Positions 25,277-34,938 are shown, numbered from the stretch's first letter. The stretch: DNA of 64,000 nucleotides from Rhizobium aethiopicum (GCF_014197535.1 NZ_JACIFV010000012.1:103884-167883), one strand, 5' to 3'. Notes: generated by a model not told the origin, from the sequence alone. Made by a program: numbers and translations.

Positions 25277-26041
25277 TCAGCCGGATCCTTCCCGCATGCC
25301 GAGTTGGTCGAGAATGATCGCAGGGGTGAGCGTCGAGAGTTCTGCGACATCGCGTGTCATGTGGGCCTGGTCGGCAAAGCCTGCTTCGAGCGCGATGCGG
25401 GCGAGCGGCATCGCGTCCATCCTGCGGCAGAGGTCGAGGAAACGCTGGAACCGGCGGATGCGTTCCAGCGTCTTTGCGCCATAGCCGAAATGATGGTGGC
25501 AGCGGCGGCGCAGCTGCCTTTCGCTCATGCCGAGCTTGCCGGACAGGCCGGAGGTTGGGCGGCCGCTGTCGGCGGCGGCGAAGATCATGGCGGCGTCGCG
25601 GGCAGGCTCCTCCTCGTTGCGCGCGGCCTCTTCAAGCAGACGGCCGAACAGCATCACGGCGGCGGGTTCCGGGCAATCCCGCAGCCGCGCCTCGAATTCG
25701 CTCGTGTCCGTCCGCCCGATGTCGGCAAGCGGCACCGAGAGGCCGACCAGCGCCGAGAGCGGCGTCTTCAGCCAGGATGCTGCGGCGCCCGGCGCAAAGC
25801 GCGCGCCAATGACGGTCGCGCCTGGCCTTATAACGGGGAAGGCCGCGATCCGGTCGGGGCCGGCGACTTCAAGCCGTCCGTCGATCCAGAGGAGATCACA
25901 ATAACCATCCGGCACGATCGCCACCGTCCCCGCCGGTCCGTCGTTCAGCGTATGCGACCAGAGGCGGCTGAAATGGCGCCACAAGGCGGGCGGTGGCGCA
26001 TATTCGCGGTAGCGGCCGGCGCGGGCCGCAAGCAGCGCCAT
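25277..26041 (-). CDS. AraC-family transcriptional regulator
   Basis: 254-residue regulator. The N-terminal domain (VAIVPDGYCDLLWIDGRLEVAGPDR) is the DUF6597-like sensor found in some AraC proteins; the C-terminal 100 residues carry two helix-turn-helix motifs, including SGLSGKLGMSERQLRRRCHHHFGYGAKT and IALEAGFADQAHMTRDVAELSTLTP. The start at 26041 fits the conserved N terminus; the open frame extends much further upstream without family resemblance. Located 68 bp upstream of the SRPBCC-VOC pair on the same strand. Confidence 0.88.
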   Translation of the reverse strand: MALLAARAGRYREYAPPPALWRHFSRLWSHTLNDGPAGTVAIVPDGYCDLLWIDGRLEVAGPDRIAAFPVIRPGATVIGARFAPGAAASWLKTPLSALVGLSVPLADIGRTDTSEFEARLRDCPEPAAVMLFGRLLEEAARNEEEPARDAAMIFAAADSGRPTSGLSGKLGMSERQLRRRCHHHFGYGAKTLERIRRFQRFLDLCRRMDAMPLARIALEAGFADQAHMTRDVAELSTLTPAIILDQLGMREGSG

Positions 26042-26291
26042 GTCTTTTCGTCTTTTCGAAACCAAACGACATCTCCCGAGGTCCGCATGATAACATGAGA
26101 TAGGACGGTACGGGCGATCGTGAAAATTCGCGGCTTCCGGATCGGCCTGCAGATGAGAGGTTGTCGGACAAGTCAGACGATCAAAGCTGCATTTCATTGG
26201 CTTTTGCGAACCGATTAGACCCTCGCGAGACTTGCCGTTTGATCGAGACAGTGCCACAACACCGGTCCAAATGACACATCGGAGGTTTGTC

Positions 26292-27722
26292 GTGGAAAAG
26301 GCAGAAATCGGACTGATCGGCCTTGCGGTCATGGGCTCCAACCTGGCGCTCAACATCGCGGAGAAAGGCAATAAAATCGCGGTCTTCAACCGCACGCCTG
26401 AGAAAACCGATGAATTCTATGAAAGCGCCGGCGATCTGAAGAAGCAGATCATTCCTTGCAAGACCATCGAAGAGTTCGTCGATGCGATCCGGCCGCCGCG
26501 TCCGATCATCATCATGATCAAGGCGGGTGAGGCCGTCGACCAGCAGATGGAAGCGCTGCGCCCGCATCTTGCCAAGGGCGACATCATGATCGATGCCGGC
26601 AACGCCAATTTCCGCGACACCGTCGCCCGCTTCGACCGCCTCAAGGATACGGAGCTGACCTTCATCGGCATGGGTGTTTCCGGCGGCGAAGAGGGTGCGC
26701 GCCACGGACCGTCGATCATGGTCGGCGGCACCGAGGAATCCTGGAAGCGCGTCGAGAAGGTGCTGACCTCGATTGCCGCCCGCTACAATGACGAGCCCTG
26801 CGTCGCCTGGCTCGGCAATGACGGCGCCGGCCATTTCGTCAAGACTATCCATAACGGCATCGAATATGCCGACATGCAGATGATCGGCGAAATCTACGGC
26901 ATCCTGCGCGACGGTCTCGGCAAGAGCGCCTCCGAAATCTCCGGCATCTTCGGCGAATGGAACAAGGGTCGGCTGAACTCCTACCTGATCGAGATCTCCG
27001 AAAAGGTGCTTGCGGCGACCGATCCGGTTTCCGGCGGGCCGATGGTCGACATGATTCTCGACAAGGCAGGCCAGAAGGGCACCGGCAAGTGGTCGGCGAT
27101 CGAGGCGCAGAACATGGGCATTCCGGCAACGGCGATCGAAGCCGCGGTCGCCGCCCGCAGCCTCTCCTCGATGAAGTCGCAGCGCGAAGCCGCCGAAAAG
27201 ATCTTCGGCACGCAGGCCGTCTCTTTTCCGATCGCCTACGGCCCCGAGCTCAACAAGGATCTGGAACTGGCGCTGTTTGCCGCCAAGATCGGCGCCTATG
27301 CGCAGGGATTCGCCGTGATGGCGGAAGCTTCCAAGGAGTTCAACTGGTCGCTGCCGATGCCTGTTATCGCGAAGATCTGGCGCGCCGGCTGCATCATCCG
27401 CTCGCAGTTTCTCGACGAGATCACCAAGGCTTTCACCGATGCGCCCGATGCGACGAACCTCATCGTCACGCCGGCCTTCTCGTCCATGGTCAAGGAATCG
27501 ATCCCGGCACTTCGCCGCGTCGTGACCGCCGCTCTCGCCGCCGGCCTGCCGGTGCCGGCGCTGACCTCGGCGCTCACCTATTTCGACGCCTACCGCCAAG
27601 GCAGGGGAACGGCCAACCTCATCCAGGCCCAGCGCGACTTCTTCGGCGCTCACGGCTTCGACCGCCTCGATGGCAAGGATTTCCATCACGGCCCCTGGGG
27701 CAGCGGTGCGGCGACCTTCTGA
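26292..27722 (+). CDS. gnd: 6-phosphogluconate dehydrogenase (decarboxylating)
   Basis: 476-residue enzyme oxidising 6-phosphogluconate to ribulose 5-phosphate and CO2 with NADP+ in the pentose phosphate pathway. Features are the Rossmann segment IGLAVMGSNLALNIAEKG at the N terminus, MGVSGGEEGARHGPSIM near 128-144 and the active-site signature DGAGHFVKTIHNGIEYADMQ. The GTG at 26292 is preceded by GGAGG at 26281-26285 and gives the usual length. A rho-independent terminator follows. Confidence 0.96.
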   Translation: MEKAEIGLIGLAVMGSNLALNIAEKGNKIAVFNRTPEKTDEFYESAGDLKKQIIPCKTIEEFVDAIRPPRPIIIMIKAGEAVDQQMEALRPHLAKGDIMIDAGNANFRDTVARFDRLKDTELTFIGMGVSGGEEGARHGPSIMVGGTEESWKRVEKVLTSIAARYNDEPCVAWLGNDGAGHFVKTIHNGIEYADMQMIGEIYGILRDGLGKSASEISGIFGEWNKGRLNSYLIEISEKVLAATDPVSGGPMVDMILDKAGQKGTGKWSAIEAQNMGIPATAIEAAVAARSLSSMKSQREAAEKIFGTQAVSFPIAYGPELNKDLELALFAAKIGAYAQGFAVMAEASKEFNWSLPMPVIAKIWRAGCIIRSQFLDEITKAFTDAPDATNLIVTPAFSSMVKESIPALRRVVTAALAAGLPVPALTSALTYFDAYRQGRGTANLIQAQRDFFGAHGFDRLDGKDFHHGPWGSGAATF

Positions 27723-27747
27723 GGTTTGCGGAGAAGACATCGAGGAA

Positions 27748-27772
27748 GCCCGGCCGTTCTGCCGGGCTTTTT
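27748..27772 (+). terminator. Rho-independent terminator of gnd
   Basis: GCCCGGC (27749-27755) and GCCGGGC (27761-27767) form a stem with a short CGTTC-type loop, followed by a run of T. It lies 25 bp after the gnd stop. Confidence 0.85.
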
Positions 27773-27888
27773 GTGAGATCGCTGCCTAGCCCGACACCTG
27801 TGTTGTTTCTGCCTGAGCAAACTGGCTTGTTGATTTCCGACTTTCCCTTCATAGCATTTGCGGAAGACCGTTCCGGAGAACTAAAGGA

Positions 27889-28383
27889 ATGCTCATCCGA
27901 TACGAGACGCCGGCAGATATCGAAGCTATTCAGAATTTGACCTCGATTGCCTTTGCGCCGATGCCCTATAGCGAGGGTACGGAAGCGGAGATCATCCGCA
28001 GGCTTCGCTTGAGCGGCGATCTGGCGATATCGCTGATTGCCGAGGAGGATGGCGAGATCTTGGGGCATGTCGCGTTCTCGCCGGTGACGGTCAACGGAGT
28101 ACATGACGGCTGGTTCGGGCTGGGGCCGATATCGGTCACACCGGAGAGACAGCGGCAGGGTATCGGGAGGGCGCTTATGGCAAAAGGGCTCGAATTGCTG
28201 AAGGAGATGGGCGCGAGCGGGTGCACGCTGGTCGGCAATCCCGACGTCTACAGCGGTGCGGGCTTCAGCAGCGACGGCCAATTGACATATCATGATCTCG
28301 ATACGCGGCTCGTGCAGCGGATTGTTTTTCGCGAGCCGGCGCCGAGCGGGGTGCTTCGGTTCGCTCCGGCGTTCGAAAACTAG
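27889..28383 (+). CDS. GNAT-family N-acetyltransferase
   Basis: 164-residue GNAT acetyltransferase. The acetyl-CoA-binding motif is LGPISVTPERQRQGIGRALMAKGLELLKEMGA in the middle of the protein (Q/RxxGxG/A pattern), followed by VGNPDVYSGAGF. This resembles the YhbS type. Acceptor unknown. Begins just after an ACTAAAGGA ribosome binding site and lies 14 bp before a second GNAT gene. Confidence 0.88.
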   Translation: MLIRYETPADIEAIQNLTSIAFAPMPYSEGTEAEIIRRLRLSGDLAISLIAEEDGEILGHVAFSPVTVNGVHDGWFGLGPISVTPERQRQGIGRALMAKGLELLKEMGASGCTLVGNPDVYSGAGFSSDGQLTYHDLDTRLVQRIVFREPAPSGVLRFAPAFEN

Positions 28384-28397
28384 CGGAAGGGCGAGAC

Positions 28398-28955
28398 ATG
28401 TCAGAGGCGGGCGCTATCACCATCCGAACCGAGCGTCTGAAGCTTCGTATGCCTGACATCGACGATTTCGATGCCTATGCCCGGATAATGGCCTCGCCAC
28501 GGTCCGCGGGGATGGGCGGCCCCTTTGATCTGCGCGCAGCATGGGGGATGTTCTGCCACGACGTCGCTCTCTGGCAGCTTTTCGGGCACGGAGCTCTGAT
28601 GATCGATTTCGACGAAACCGGCGAATGTGTCGGCCAGGTGGGGATCAACCATGGGCCGCTCTTTCCGGAAAAGGAGTTGGGCTGGTTCGTTTATGACGGG
28701 TTCGAGGGCCGCGGCTATGCGACCGAGGCGGCCTCGGCGCTGCGGGACTGGGCCTTCAAGACGCTCAAGCTGTCCTCGCTCGTCAGTTATATCGCGCCTG
28801 GCAATTCTGCATCCGTTGCCGTTGCCGAACGGCTGGGGGCGCGTCTTGATCCGGAAGCGCCTAGAGCTGATCCTGCCGATCTCGTCTATTCGTCACCTAG
28901 CTTCCTACGACCGGGACATAAGCGATCGAGGCATGTCTCAATCCTTACATCTTGA
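28398..28955 (+). CDS. GNAT-family N-acetyltransferase (RimJ/RimL-like)
   Basis: 185-residue GNAT protein of the Acetyltransf_3 (RimJ/RimL) type: ITIRTERLKLRMPDIDDFDAYARIM at the N terminus and FPEKELGWFVYDGFEGRGYATEAASALRDWAF as the CoA-binding region. Could acetylate a protein N terminus or a small amine. Likely cotranscribed with the preceding GNAT gene (14-bp gap). Confidence 0.88.
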   Translation: MSEAGAITIRTERLKLRMPDIDDFDAYARIMASPRSAGMGGPFDLRAAWGMFCHDVALWQLFGHGALMIDFDETGECVGQVGINHGPLFPEKELGWFVYDGFEGRGYATEAASALRDWAFKTLKLSSLVSYIAPGNSASVAVAERLGARLDPEAPRADPADLVYSSPSFLRPGHKRSRHVSILTS

Positions 28956-28994
28956 TAGGTCAGGATCGGACGCTGCAAGAAATGGGAATAGCGG

Positions 28995-29612
28995 ATGACG
29001 GCCGCAAAACAGGAACATTGGGACGAGGTGTACCGCACGAAAGCGGCTGACAGCGTCAGCTGGTACCAGCCGACGCCCGCGCCTTCGCTCAGGGCTCTTG
29101 ACGAGCTGCATCTGCCGGTTACGGCAGCGCTGATCGATGTCGGCGGCGGCGCGTCGAGCCTTGTCGACCGTCTCCTCGAGCGCGGCTGGTCCGACCTCAC
29201 CGTTCTCGATATCGCTGCGCCGGCGTTGGATGTCGCCAAGGCACGGCTGCATGGTGACGCCGCCCGGGTCGCCTGGCTCGTGGCCGATGTCACTGAATGG
29301 CGACCAGGGCGGTGGTACGACATATGGCACGACCGCGCTGTCTTTCATTTCCTCACCGAGCCGGAGCAGCGGATCGCCTATCGCCGCGCCCTGGAAACCG
29401 GCACGGCGCCGGGCAGCGTCCTGATCATCGCCACCTTCGCACCTGACGGGCCGGAGCGGTGCAGCGGTCTGGCGGTTCAGCGTTACGATGCGGCGGCGCT
29501 CGCGTCGGAATTCTCCTCCGCATTCGCCCTGGAAAGCGAGTGGCGTGAGGAGCATAGGACGCCTGCCGGGGGGCGGCAGTCGTTCCAGTGGTGCGTCTTT
29601 CGTCGGCGTTAA
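28995..29612 (+). CDS. Class I SAM-dependent methyltransferase
   Basis: 205-residue Rossmann-fold methyltransferase. SAM motif I is LIDVGGGASSLVDRLLERGWSDLTVLDI, with a downstream acidic loop DVTEWRPGRWYDIWHDRAVFHF. The N terminus HWDEVYRTKAADSVSWYQPTP resembles small methyltransferases of the thiopurine/tellurite-resistance type. Substrate unknown. Converges with the minus-strand ATPase gene with a 5-bp gap. Confidence 0.87.
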   Translation: MTAAKQEHWDEVYRTKAADSVSWYQPTPAPSLRALDELHLPVTAALIDVGGGASSLVDRLLERGWSDLTVLDIAAPALDVAKARLHGDAARVAWLVADVTEWRPGRWYDIWHDRAVFHFLTEPEQRIAYRRALETGTAPGSVLIIATFAPDGPERCSGLAVQRYDAAALASEFSSAFALESEWREEHRTPAGGRQSFQWCVFRRR

Positions 29613-29617
29613 GGCGA

Positions 29618-30151
29618 CTAATTCGCCCCAAGGCGGTCGAGGATGAAATCGGCCCGTTCGGCAACCCCGATTTTTGGCAGTATGACGACGTCGTAACCGA
29701 GTGTCGGATAGGTCGCGGCGAGCCGGTCATATTCTGCGACGGCCTCTTCGAAGCCATGGCGGCGCTCGGGGTCGGTCGTGTAAATCTTGGGCCATGGCGG
29801 CGTCAGAAAAACGCTTCCGTTGTATCGATGGGCGGCGCTCATTCCTTCCAGGACCGGTTCACCGGTCATGTGCTGCAGCGCCGAGGCGGCATCGATCAGC
29901 CCGCGGTCGAAAAACGTCCAGCCCGTCCATTCGCGCGCCGCCGTGTAGTCGGCCATCGCCATCTCGATCGCGCGACGGGCAAAGGCAATCGCGTCGATCC
30001 AGGGCAGGGCGGTTCCACCACTCTCGAGCTCCTGCTTGACGATCCGCCGGCCAGGCTCTTCGACGATCCTGTGACCGCGACGGCCAAGCTCAGCAAGCAG
30101 CGTCGATTTTCCGCCGCCGGAACATCCGGAAATCAGAACCGACCTGTTCAT
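29618..30151 (-). CDS. Small P-loop ATPase/kinase (AAA_28-like)
   Basis: 177-residue P-loop NTPase; Walker A SGCSGGGKST is at about residues 8-17 and the WTFFDRGLIDAASAL segment near 88-102 supplies the Walker B-like Asp. The fold resembles AAA_28/NadR-type kinases. Three bp after ddl on the same strand, so probably cotranscribed. Substrate unknown. Confidence 0.8.
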   Translation of the reverse strand: MNRSVLISGCSGGGKSTLLAELGRRGHRIVEEPGRRIVKQELESGGTALPWIDAIAFARRAIEMAMADYTAAREWTGWTFFDRGLIDAASALQHMTGEPVLEGMSAAHRYNGSVFLTPPWPKIYTTDPERRHGFEEAVAEYDRLAATYPTLGYDVVILPKIGVAERADFILDRLGAN

Positions 30152-30154
30152 GAA

Positions 30155-31231
30155 CTAGCCTGCCCTGCGGGCGCGCGCCATTCCGTGGTCCACCAGCCGG
30201 TCGATGACTTCGGCATAGCTGACGCCGCTTGCCGCCATTGCCTTGGAATACATGCTGATATCGGTGAAGCCGGGAATGGTGTTGAGCTCGTTGATGACGA
30301 AGCGCATGTCCGATGTCAGGAAAAAATCGACGCGCGCCATGCCGTCGCAGCCAACGGCCCGGAAAGCCCTTGCGGCCATGTCGCGCATGGCGGCCTCGAC
30401 CTCCGCCGGCAGGTCGGCCGGCACCTTCAAGGCGGCCCCGTTCTCATCGACATATTTAGCGTTGTAATTGTAGAAGCCGTGACTTTCCGCCGGCACGATT
30501 TCGCCGGGCCGGGAGACGAAGAGATTGCCGTCGGTATCCTCCAGCACGCTGAATTCGATCTCGCGGCCGGCGACGAATTCCTCGGCAAGCAGGATCCTGT
30601 CATGGCGGAAGGCCTGCTCGAGCGCTGCGGCGAATTCCTGGCTGGCATGGACCTTGGCGACGCCGACCGACGATCCCTGTCGTGCCGGCTTGATGAAGAG
30701 CGGCAGGCCGAGTTCGGCTTCGAGCGCGGAGAGTGAAGGGGCGGCGCCCTCGTGGATCGTCACGGCGCGCGCCACCGGCAGGCCCGACGCCCGCAGCAGA
30801 CGCTTGGCGATATCCTTGTCCAGCGCGGCGGCTGAGCCGAGGATGCGGCAGCCGGCGAGCGGCACGCGCGCCACTTCAGCTGCGCCCTGCACCGATCCGT
30901 CCTCACCATACGGGCCGTGCAGCACAGGAAACAGGATGTCGATCCTTGGCAATTCATGCGGCGCGCCATGGGCTGACATCGCCAGCATGCGCCCGCGGCC
31001 GCCCGGCACGAGGCAGATTTCCGTGCCTGACGAAGGTGTCGCCAGCCGGCCGTCCTCGAAGCTGCTCAGCAGCCATTGTCCCTCGCGGGTGACGAAGACG
31101 GGAAGGGCATCGTATTTGTCGGGCTCCAGGGCAGCCATCACGTTGGTCGCCGAGAGGATGGAAACTTCGTGCTCGGCCGAACGGCCGCCGAAGAGCACGG
31201 CAATGCGCAGCCTGTTGGGGGAAGGGGTCAT
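30155..31231 (-). CDS. ddlA: D-alanine--D-alanine ligase (ATP-grasp)
   Basis: 358-residue ATP-grasp ligase joining two D-Ala for peptidoglycan precursor synthesis. The N-terminal LFGGRSAEHEVSILSATNV, ATP-grasp KPARQGSSVGVAKV and C-terminal ARVDFFLTSDMRFVINELNTIPGFT are characteristic of long DdlA-type enzymes. No mur genes are nearby, so it is likely a second Ddl in addition to the one in the division cluster, or a relative ligating another D-amino acid. Between a C39-like peptidase gene and a small ATPase gene. Confidence 0.92.
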   Translation of the reverse strand: MTPSPNRLRIAVLFGGRSAEHEVSILSATNVMAALEPDKYDALPVFVTREGQWLLSSFEDGRLATPSSGTEICLVPGGRGRMLAMSAHGAPHELPRIDILFPVLHGPYGEDGSVQGAAEVARVPLAGCRILGSAAALDKDIAKRLLRASGLPVARAVTIHEGAAPSLSALEAELGLPLFIKPARQGSSVGVAKVHASQEFAAALEQAFRHDRILLAEEFVAGREIEFSVLEDTDGNLFVSRPGEIVPAESHGFYNYNAKYVDENGAALKVPADLPAEVEAAMRDMAARAFRAVGCDGMARVDFFLTSDMRFVINELNTIPGFTDISMYSKAMAASGVSYAEVIDRLVDHGMARARRAG

Positions 31232-31264
31232 GAAAGCCTCCGAAGCGATGGGATGTCGGAAAGA

Positions 31265-31879
31265 TCAGGCCTCGACCGATATACCGCGATTGGCAAAAAA
31301 ACGATCGAAGACGGCAAGCGGTAGCGTGACATCGGCCTGGCTTGCCGCGTCATGGCCGGACGGATTGTGGAAGCGGATCGTCTCCTGCGAGGCCGCCGTC
31401 ACCAACACGAGATGCCCGCCCTTTGCCGGCGGCTCGTGCTCCGGCCAGCGGATGCCCGAATGCACCGAGGCGATGAAGAACCGGCGTTTCGACAGAAGTT
31501 CTGATATGGCTGACGTCTCGACGTTGGTCATCGTCTCGGCGCCGAGCCCGAAACGTTCGCTCACGAAGCGGACGAAGGGAGCGTAGATTAGCCCCTTGAT
31601 CGAAGCGTCGATCTCGTTGACGACATAGCCGCCGTAAACCGTGCAGGCGCGGGCAAGCTCGAGAGTAGGATGGATCTCGCCGCGCGCGGCTAGGATCATC
31701 TTCAGGCAGGCCATGCCGCAGACATTCATCGCCCAGCGCGCATATTCTTCGATGGTCGCGGCTCCCGAATGGCGCCAGAGCGGATCGCTGAGCAGCGCTT
31801 GCGATCCCTCGGCAAGCACCGGCAGCGTCATGCCGGGCGTTTCCCATTGGCTGAAATAAGGCACGCTGCTTTCATGCAT
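31265..31879 (-). CDS. C39-like (papain-fold) peptidase family protein
   Basis: About 204 residues. PYFSQWETPGMT at the N terminus, the putative nucleophile in NVCGMACLKMILAARG, and the His in KGGHLVLVTAA followed by IRFHNPSG match the peptidase_C39_2 family. No signal peptide or membrane segment is evident, so it may act in the cytosol. I prefer the ATG at 31879 with GGGGA 10 bp upstream; 31903 or the TTG at 31921 are possible. Lies 33 bp upstream of ddl on the same strand. Confidence 0.75.
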   Translation of the reverse strand: MHESSVPYFSQWETPGMTLPVLAEGSQALLSDPLWRHSGAATIEEYARWAMNVCGMACLKMILAARGEIHPTLELARACTVYGGYVVNEIDASIKGLIYAPFVRFVSERFGLGAETMTNVETSAISELLSKRRFFIASVHSGIRWPEHEPPAKGGHLVLVTAASQETIRFHNPSGHDAASQADVTLPLAVFDRFFANRGISVEA

Positions 31880-32023
31880 TCTGTCGATTTCCCCGTGGCT
31901 CATGTGCGGGATGGCTGGCAATCAAGGCTTTTTTCGAGCCATTGCGCCACCGAGCGAATCCAACGGTAGGGCGGTTTTCATTCAGGTCCACTTAATTAAA
32001 ATAAGGAGATAAGTTAGAAATTA

Positions 32024-32955
32024 TGGATGATTGCCGAGGAGCCGGATTTGGATTTCTTCCGATTGCGCACGCTGCGCGAGCTCTCGCGCAGGGAGACGAT
32101 GGCTGCCGTTGCCGATGCGCTCGGCATTCGTCCTCGGCGGTTTCCCAGCAGGTCGCTCAGCTGGAGGACGAGACGGGGATTGCGCTGGTCGAGCGGCGCG
32201 GGCGAGGGGTGGCGCTGACGGGTGCCGGCCGGCTACTGGTCGAACATGCCTACCGCCTCTTCGCCATCGTCGAGGAAGCCAGAACCAATATTGCCGCGCT
32301 GAAGAATACCGTCGCGGGCGACCTGCGGATCGCCGCGCAGCCTTCGTCCGCATAGTCCTTCATTCCCACCGCCCTGCGGCAGCTGGCGATCGATCATCCC
32401 CAACTCGATATCATCATGACGACGATGGGGCCGTCAGAAGGGCTGGCGGAACTCAGGGTCTGGCAGGCCGATATCGTCGTTGCCGACGATATATCCCTCG
32501 ATCCGCATGCGCTTAGCGACGCGGTCGACAGGCTGTTCCTGTGCCGGGACCAGCTCTTCGTGCTGCTGCCCGTCGGTCACAGGCTGAAAAACGAGCCGGC
32601 CATCGAACTTACTCAGCTACGGGATGAACGCTGGACGCTCCGACGTCGCCTCCAGCGCCTATTGCAAGGCGATCCGCCAAGCCTGCCGCGATACCGGTTT
32701 CGAACCCGTCATCAATGGTTTCAGCGATAGTTTCGAGGTGATTTTCGCGCTTGTCGAAGCCGGCTGCGCGATTTCGGGGATGCCCGGCCTGGCGCTTCGC
32801 GATTTCCGCGGCAGGCTGATCGTCAAACCGCTTGCCCCACCTGCCTATCGCGGCATCCACGCGATCACGCGGCGCGGCGAGGGGCGCAACCCAAAGATTG
32901 CGGCAGTGCTGGAGCAACTGGCGAGGAGCGTGCCGAGGGCTGATTGCAGTATGCG
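32024..32955 (+). pseudogene. LysR-family regulator, degraded
   Basis: LysR sequence is recognisable along the stretch but broken. LDFFRLRTLRELSRRETMAAVADALGI is in one frame. The rest of the helix-turn-helix (SSAVSQQVAQLEDETGIALVERRGRGVALTGAGRLL) is in another, then an in-frame TAG at 32353-32355. The same frame resumes with FIPTALRQLAIDHPQLDIIMTTMG until near 32620, and the C-terminal segment (GFEPVINGFSDSFEVIFALVEAG) is in the first frame. Two frameshifts plus one nonsense codon make function very unlikely. Confidence 0.88.
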
Positions 32956-33166
32956 AGCATCGTTCAGTCCGGAGCATTGGACTCGAAACGAGCGCCTATG
33001 GAACTCATTCGATGCGCCGAACGAACGCCGCCTTGATCTACAAGAAGACGGGAAACCTCCGCGCGGTCCAAATCCTACTTGGCCACACCAGACTAGAGAG
33101 CACCGTCCAGTATCTCGGGATCGAGATCGATGACGACTACGGATCGCGGAGCAGATCGAGCTCTGA
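32948..33166 (+). pseudogene. Tyrosine recombinase (phage-type integrase) C-terminal remnant
   Basis: YGTHSMRRTNAALIYKKTGNLRAVQILLGHTRLESTVQYLGIEIDD is the C-terminal catalytic block of a tyrosine recombinase: the HxxR box (HSMR), LLGHTRLES, and the nucleophile Tyr in TVQYLG. The N-terminal two thirds are absent, and a frameshift near 33135 puts the natural ending AEQIEL-stop (to 33166) out of frame. Directly adjoins the broken LysR gene, suggesting an integration scar. Confidence 0.82.
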
Positions 33167-33267
33167 ACTAGGCGACCGTCGGCGGAAGCCGGTGGTCGCC
33201 AACGCGCCAGAAGCGGTCATCTTTCTAAGTATACACGAAAGTCAGCTCTTGACCTCATTCCGGAAGT

Positions 33268-33663
33268 TTGAGCGTGAATACAAACCTGCAACGCTGCCGT
33301 CAGGCGTGCTACGAGTTGGCCATCGCCAACTGGTCTCGGGGTCTAGCGTTGAGAACCTTATTTCGAGGACTGTCATTTGTCGGATACGCCATTGGTGGCG
33401 TTTTCGCAATTTGGACGTTGGTGTGGATAGTTCTAGGCATCAGCTTCAAACCGAGCATTCCGTATTTCGAAGGATTCCTTAATCAGAAGTATAAAGGCTA
33501 TAAAAGCACCGAGGGCCGAGTGATCCGGTGTGAATCCTGGACAGAGGATTATTCTGAGTACGTGATTAGCTGTAGGTATTTTCGCCAAGCAAAAGCCGAG
33601 GAACCAACTTACCACGCATTTGACAAATGGGGCGGTTACATCGGAAGTCGCGATGGCGGTTGA
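33268..33663 (+). CDS. Hypothetical membrane protein in an AT-richer island
   Basis: 131 residues, no recognised family. One clear membrane segment (LSFVGYAIGGVFAIWTLVWIVLGISF, about 34-59) follows a short basic N terminus; the remaining 70 residues are polar (EGRVIRCESWTEDYSEYVISCRYFR). Start codon is TTG 33268 or GTG 33274. Codon use is visibly AT-richer than its neighbours, which suggests acquired DNA. A real but unassigned gene, or a fragment left by the same event that left the integrase remnant. Confidence 0.45.
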   Translation: MSVNTNLQRCRQACYELAIANWSRGLALRTLFRGLSFVGYAIGGVFAIWTLVWIVLGISFKPSIPYFEGFLNQKYKGYKSTEGRVIRCESWTEDYSEYVISCRYFRQAKAEEPTYHAFDKWGGYIGSRDGG

Positions 33664-33894
33664 TTGCAGTTTTTAGGACAGAGGGCACATTCCATCCAGT
33701 GTCTGCCATTGGCAGTCTTGATCTTCAAAAGCTGCTAGTCTTCTCTTCACCCATCTCAGCTAATCCGCAGTTTAATTCTGACGCAATGGGCCGAAAGCAG
33801 CCACCGGCGGCTTTTACCGGCTGACGGCAGGGTAAGATACGCCGCAGCCGCCAGTCACGCTGCGGCTCCTTATTCGCTCACTTGCGCCACCACC

Positions 33895-34938
33895 CTATCT
33901 GTCACCCTCCGGCCAGATCGGCTGGCTGATGCTCTGGAGCAGTTCGGGTTCGACGCCGTCGATGCGAGCGATGACGGCCTTGGCCATTTCGCGGCCGGCC
34001 TGGCGCACGTCTTCCTGGGCGGTGATGATTTCGGGGCGGATCCAGTTGAGGATCGGCACCGACTGCTTGGAGACCATGTCGAGATCGCGGCCGAGGGCCT
34101 TGCCGGCGGCCTCGATGCCGGCATTGACGGCGATCGCAGCGCTGCCGGCCGAGCAGACGATGCCGTCAGGCGCGTTGCCCGAGCGCATCATCACTTCGAT
34201 GGCGTCACGGATATCGGCGAGCGGCGCGTCGGTGTTGACGCGCAGCGGCACTTCTTCGGCACCGTAATCGTGTAGGCCAGTCTGGAAGCCGATGCGGATA
34301 TGGGCGTAATAGGTGAGCTTGCTCGGCGGCTGCAGCAAGGCGATGCGCCGCCGGCCCCGTTTGACGAGGCGTTCCACCGCCTGATGGGCGAAGGCCTCGT
34401 TGTCGAAATCGTGGAAGGGGTGGATGAGGCCTGCATCGGTGCGTCCGTGCGTGGCAAAGGGCATGCCGCGCTCGGACAAGAGCCGCACGCGCGGGTCGTC
34501 CGGTTCGATGCGCGAGATGATGACGCCGTCGGCCGAGCCGGTTTCAAGAATATAGCGCACCGGCAGCATTGGGTCCTTGCTGTGGGAATGCGGGGTCACG
34601 ACAATATGATAGGGGGTGCCGGACAGCACTTCCGATATGCCGAAGACCATCTGGCTCGAGAAGCCCATGATCTCCTCGTCGATGCTGAGGACGAGGGCGA
34701 TGACGTTGGTCTTGCCGGTGCGCAGGCGCACCCCCGCCCGGTTCGGTTGGTAGCCGAGCTGACGGGCGACCATGCGCACCCGCTCCTTGGTCTCAGCCCC
34801 GATATCGGGTGCATCTTTCAAGGCGCGCGATACTGTGGTCACCCCGAGGCCGGTCATGAAGGCGATCGTCTTCAATGTCGGGCGCTCGCGCGTCACCGCC
34901 GTCGATGCAGCCTGTCCGAAATTTCCCTTGTTTTCCAT
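33895..34938 (-). CDS. LacI-family transcriptional repressor of the glycoside locus
   Basis: 347-residue LacI/GalR regulator. The helix-turn-helix is at about residues 21-43 ([22 protein letters not shown]), with hinge helix [22 protein letters not shown] and a periplasmic-binding-like ligand domain. Divergent from the ABC transporter operon across 455 bp that contain two candidate operators. Expected to repress transport and glycosidase genes until an imported sugar or its derivative binds. Confidence 0.92.
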   Translation of the reverse strand: MENKGNFGQAASTAVTRERPTLKTIAFMTGLGVTTVSRALKDAPDIGAETKERVRMVARQLGYQPNRAGVRLRTGKTNVIALVLSIDEEIMGFSSQMVFGISEVLSGTPYHIVVTPHSHSKDPMLPVRYILETGSADGVIISRIEPDDPRVRLLSERGMPFATHGRTDAGLIHPFHDFDNEAFAHQAVERLVKRGRRRIALLQPPSKLTYYAHIRIGFQTGLHDYGAEEVPLRVNTDAPLADIRDAIEVMMRSGNAPDGIVCSAGSAAIAVNAGIEAAGKALGRDLDMVSKQSVPILNWIRPEIITAQEDVRQAGREMAKAVIARIDGVEPELLQSISQPIWPEGDR

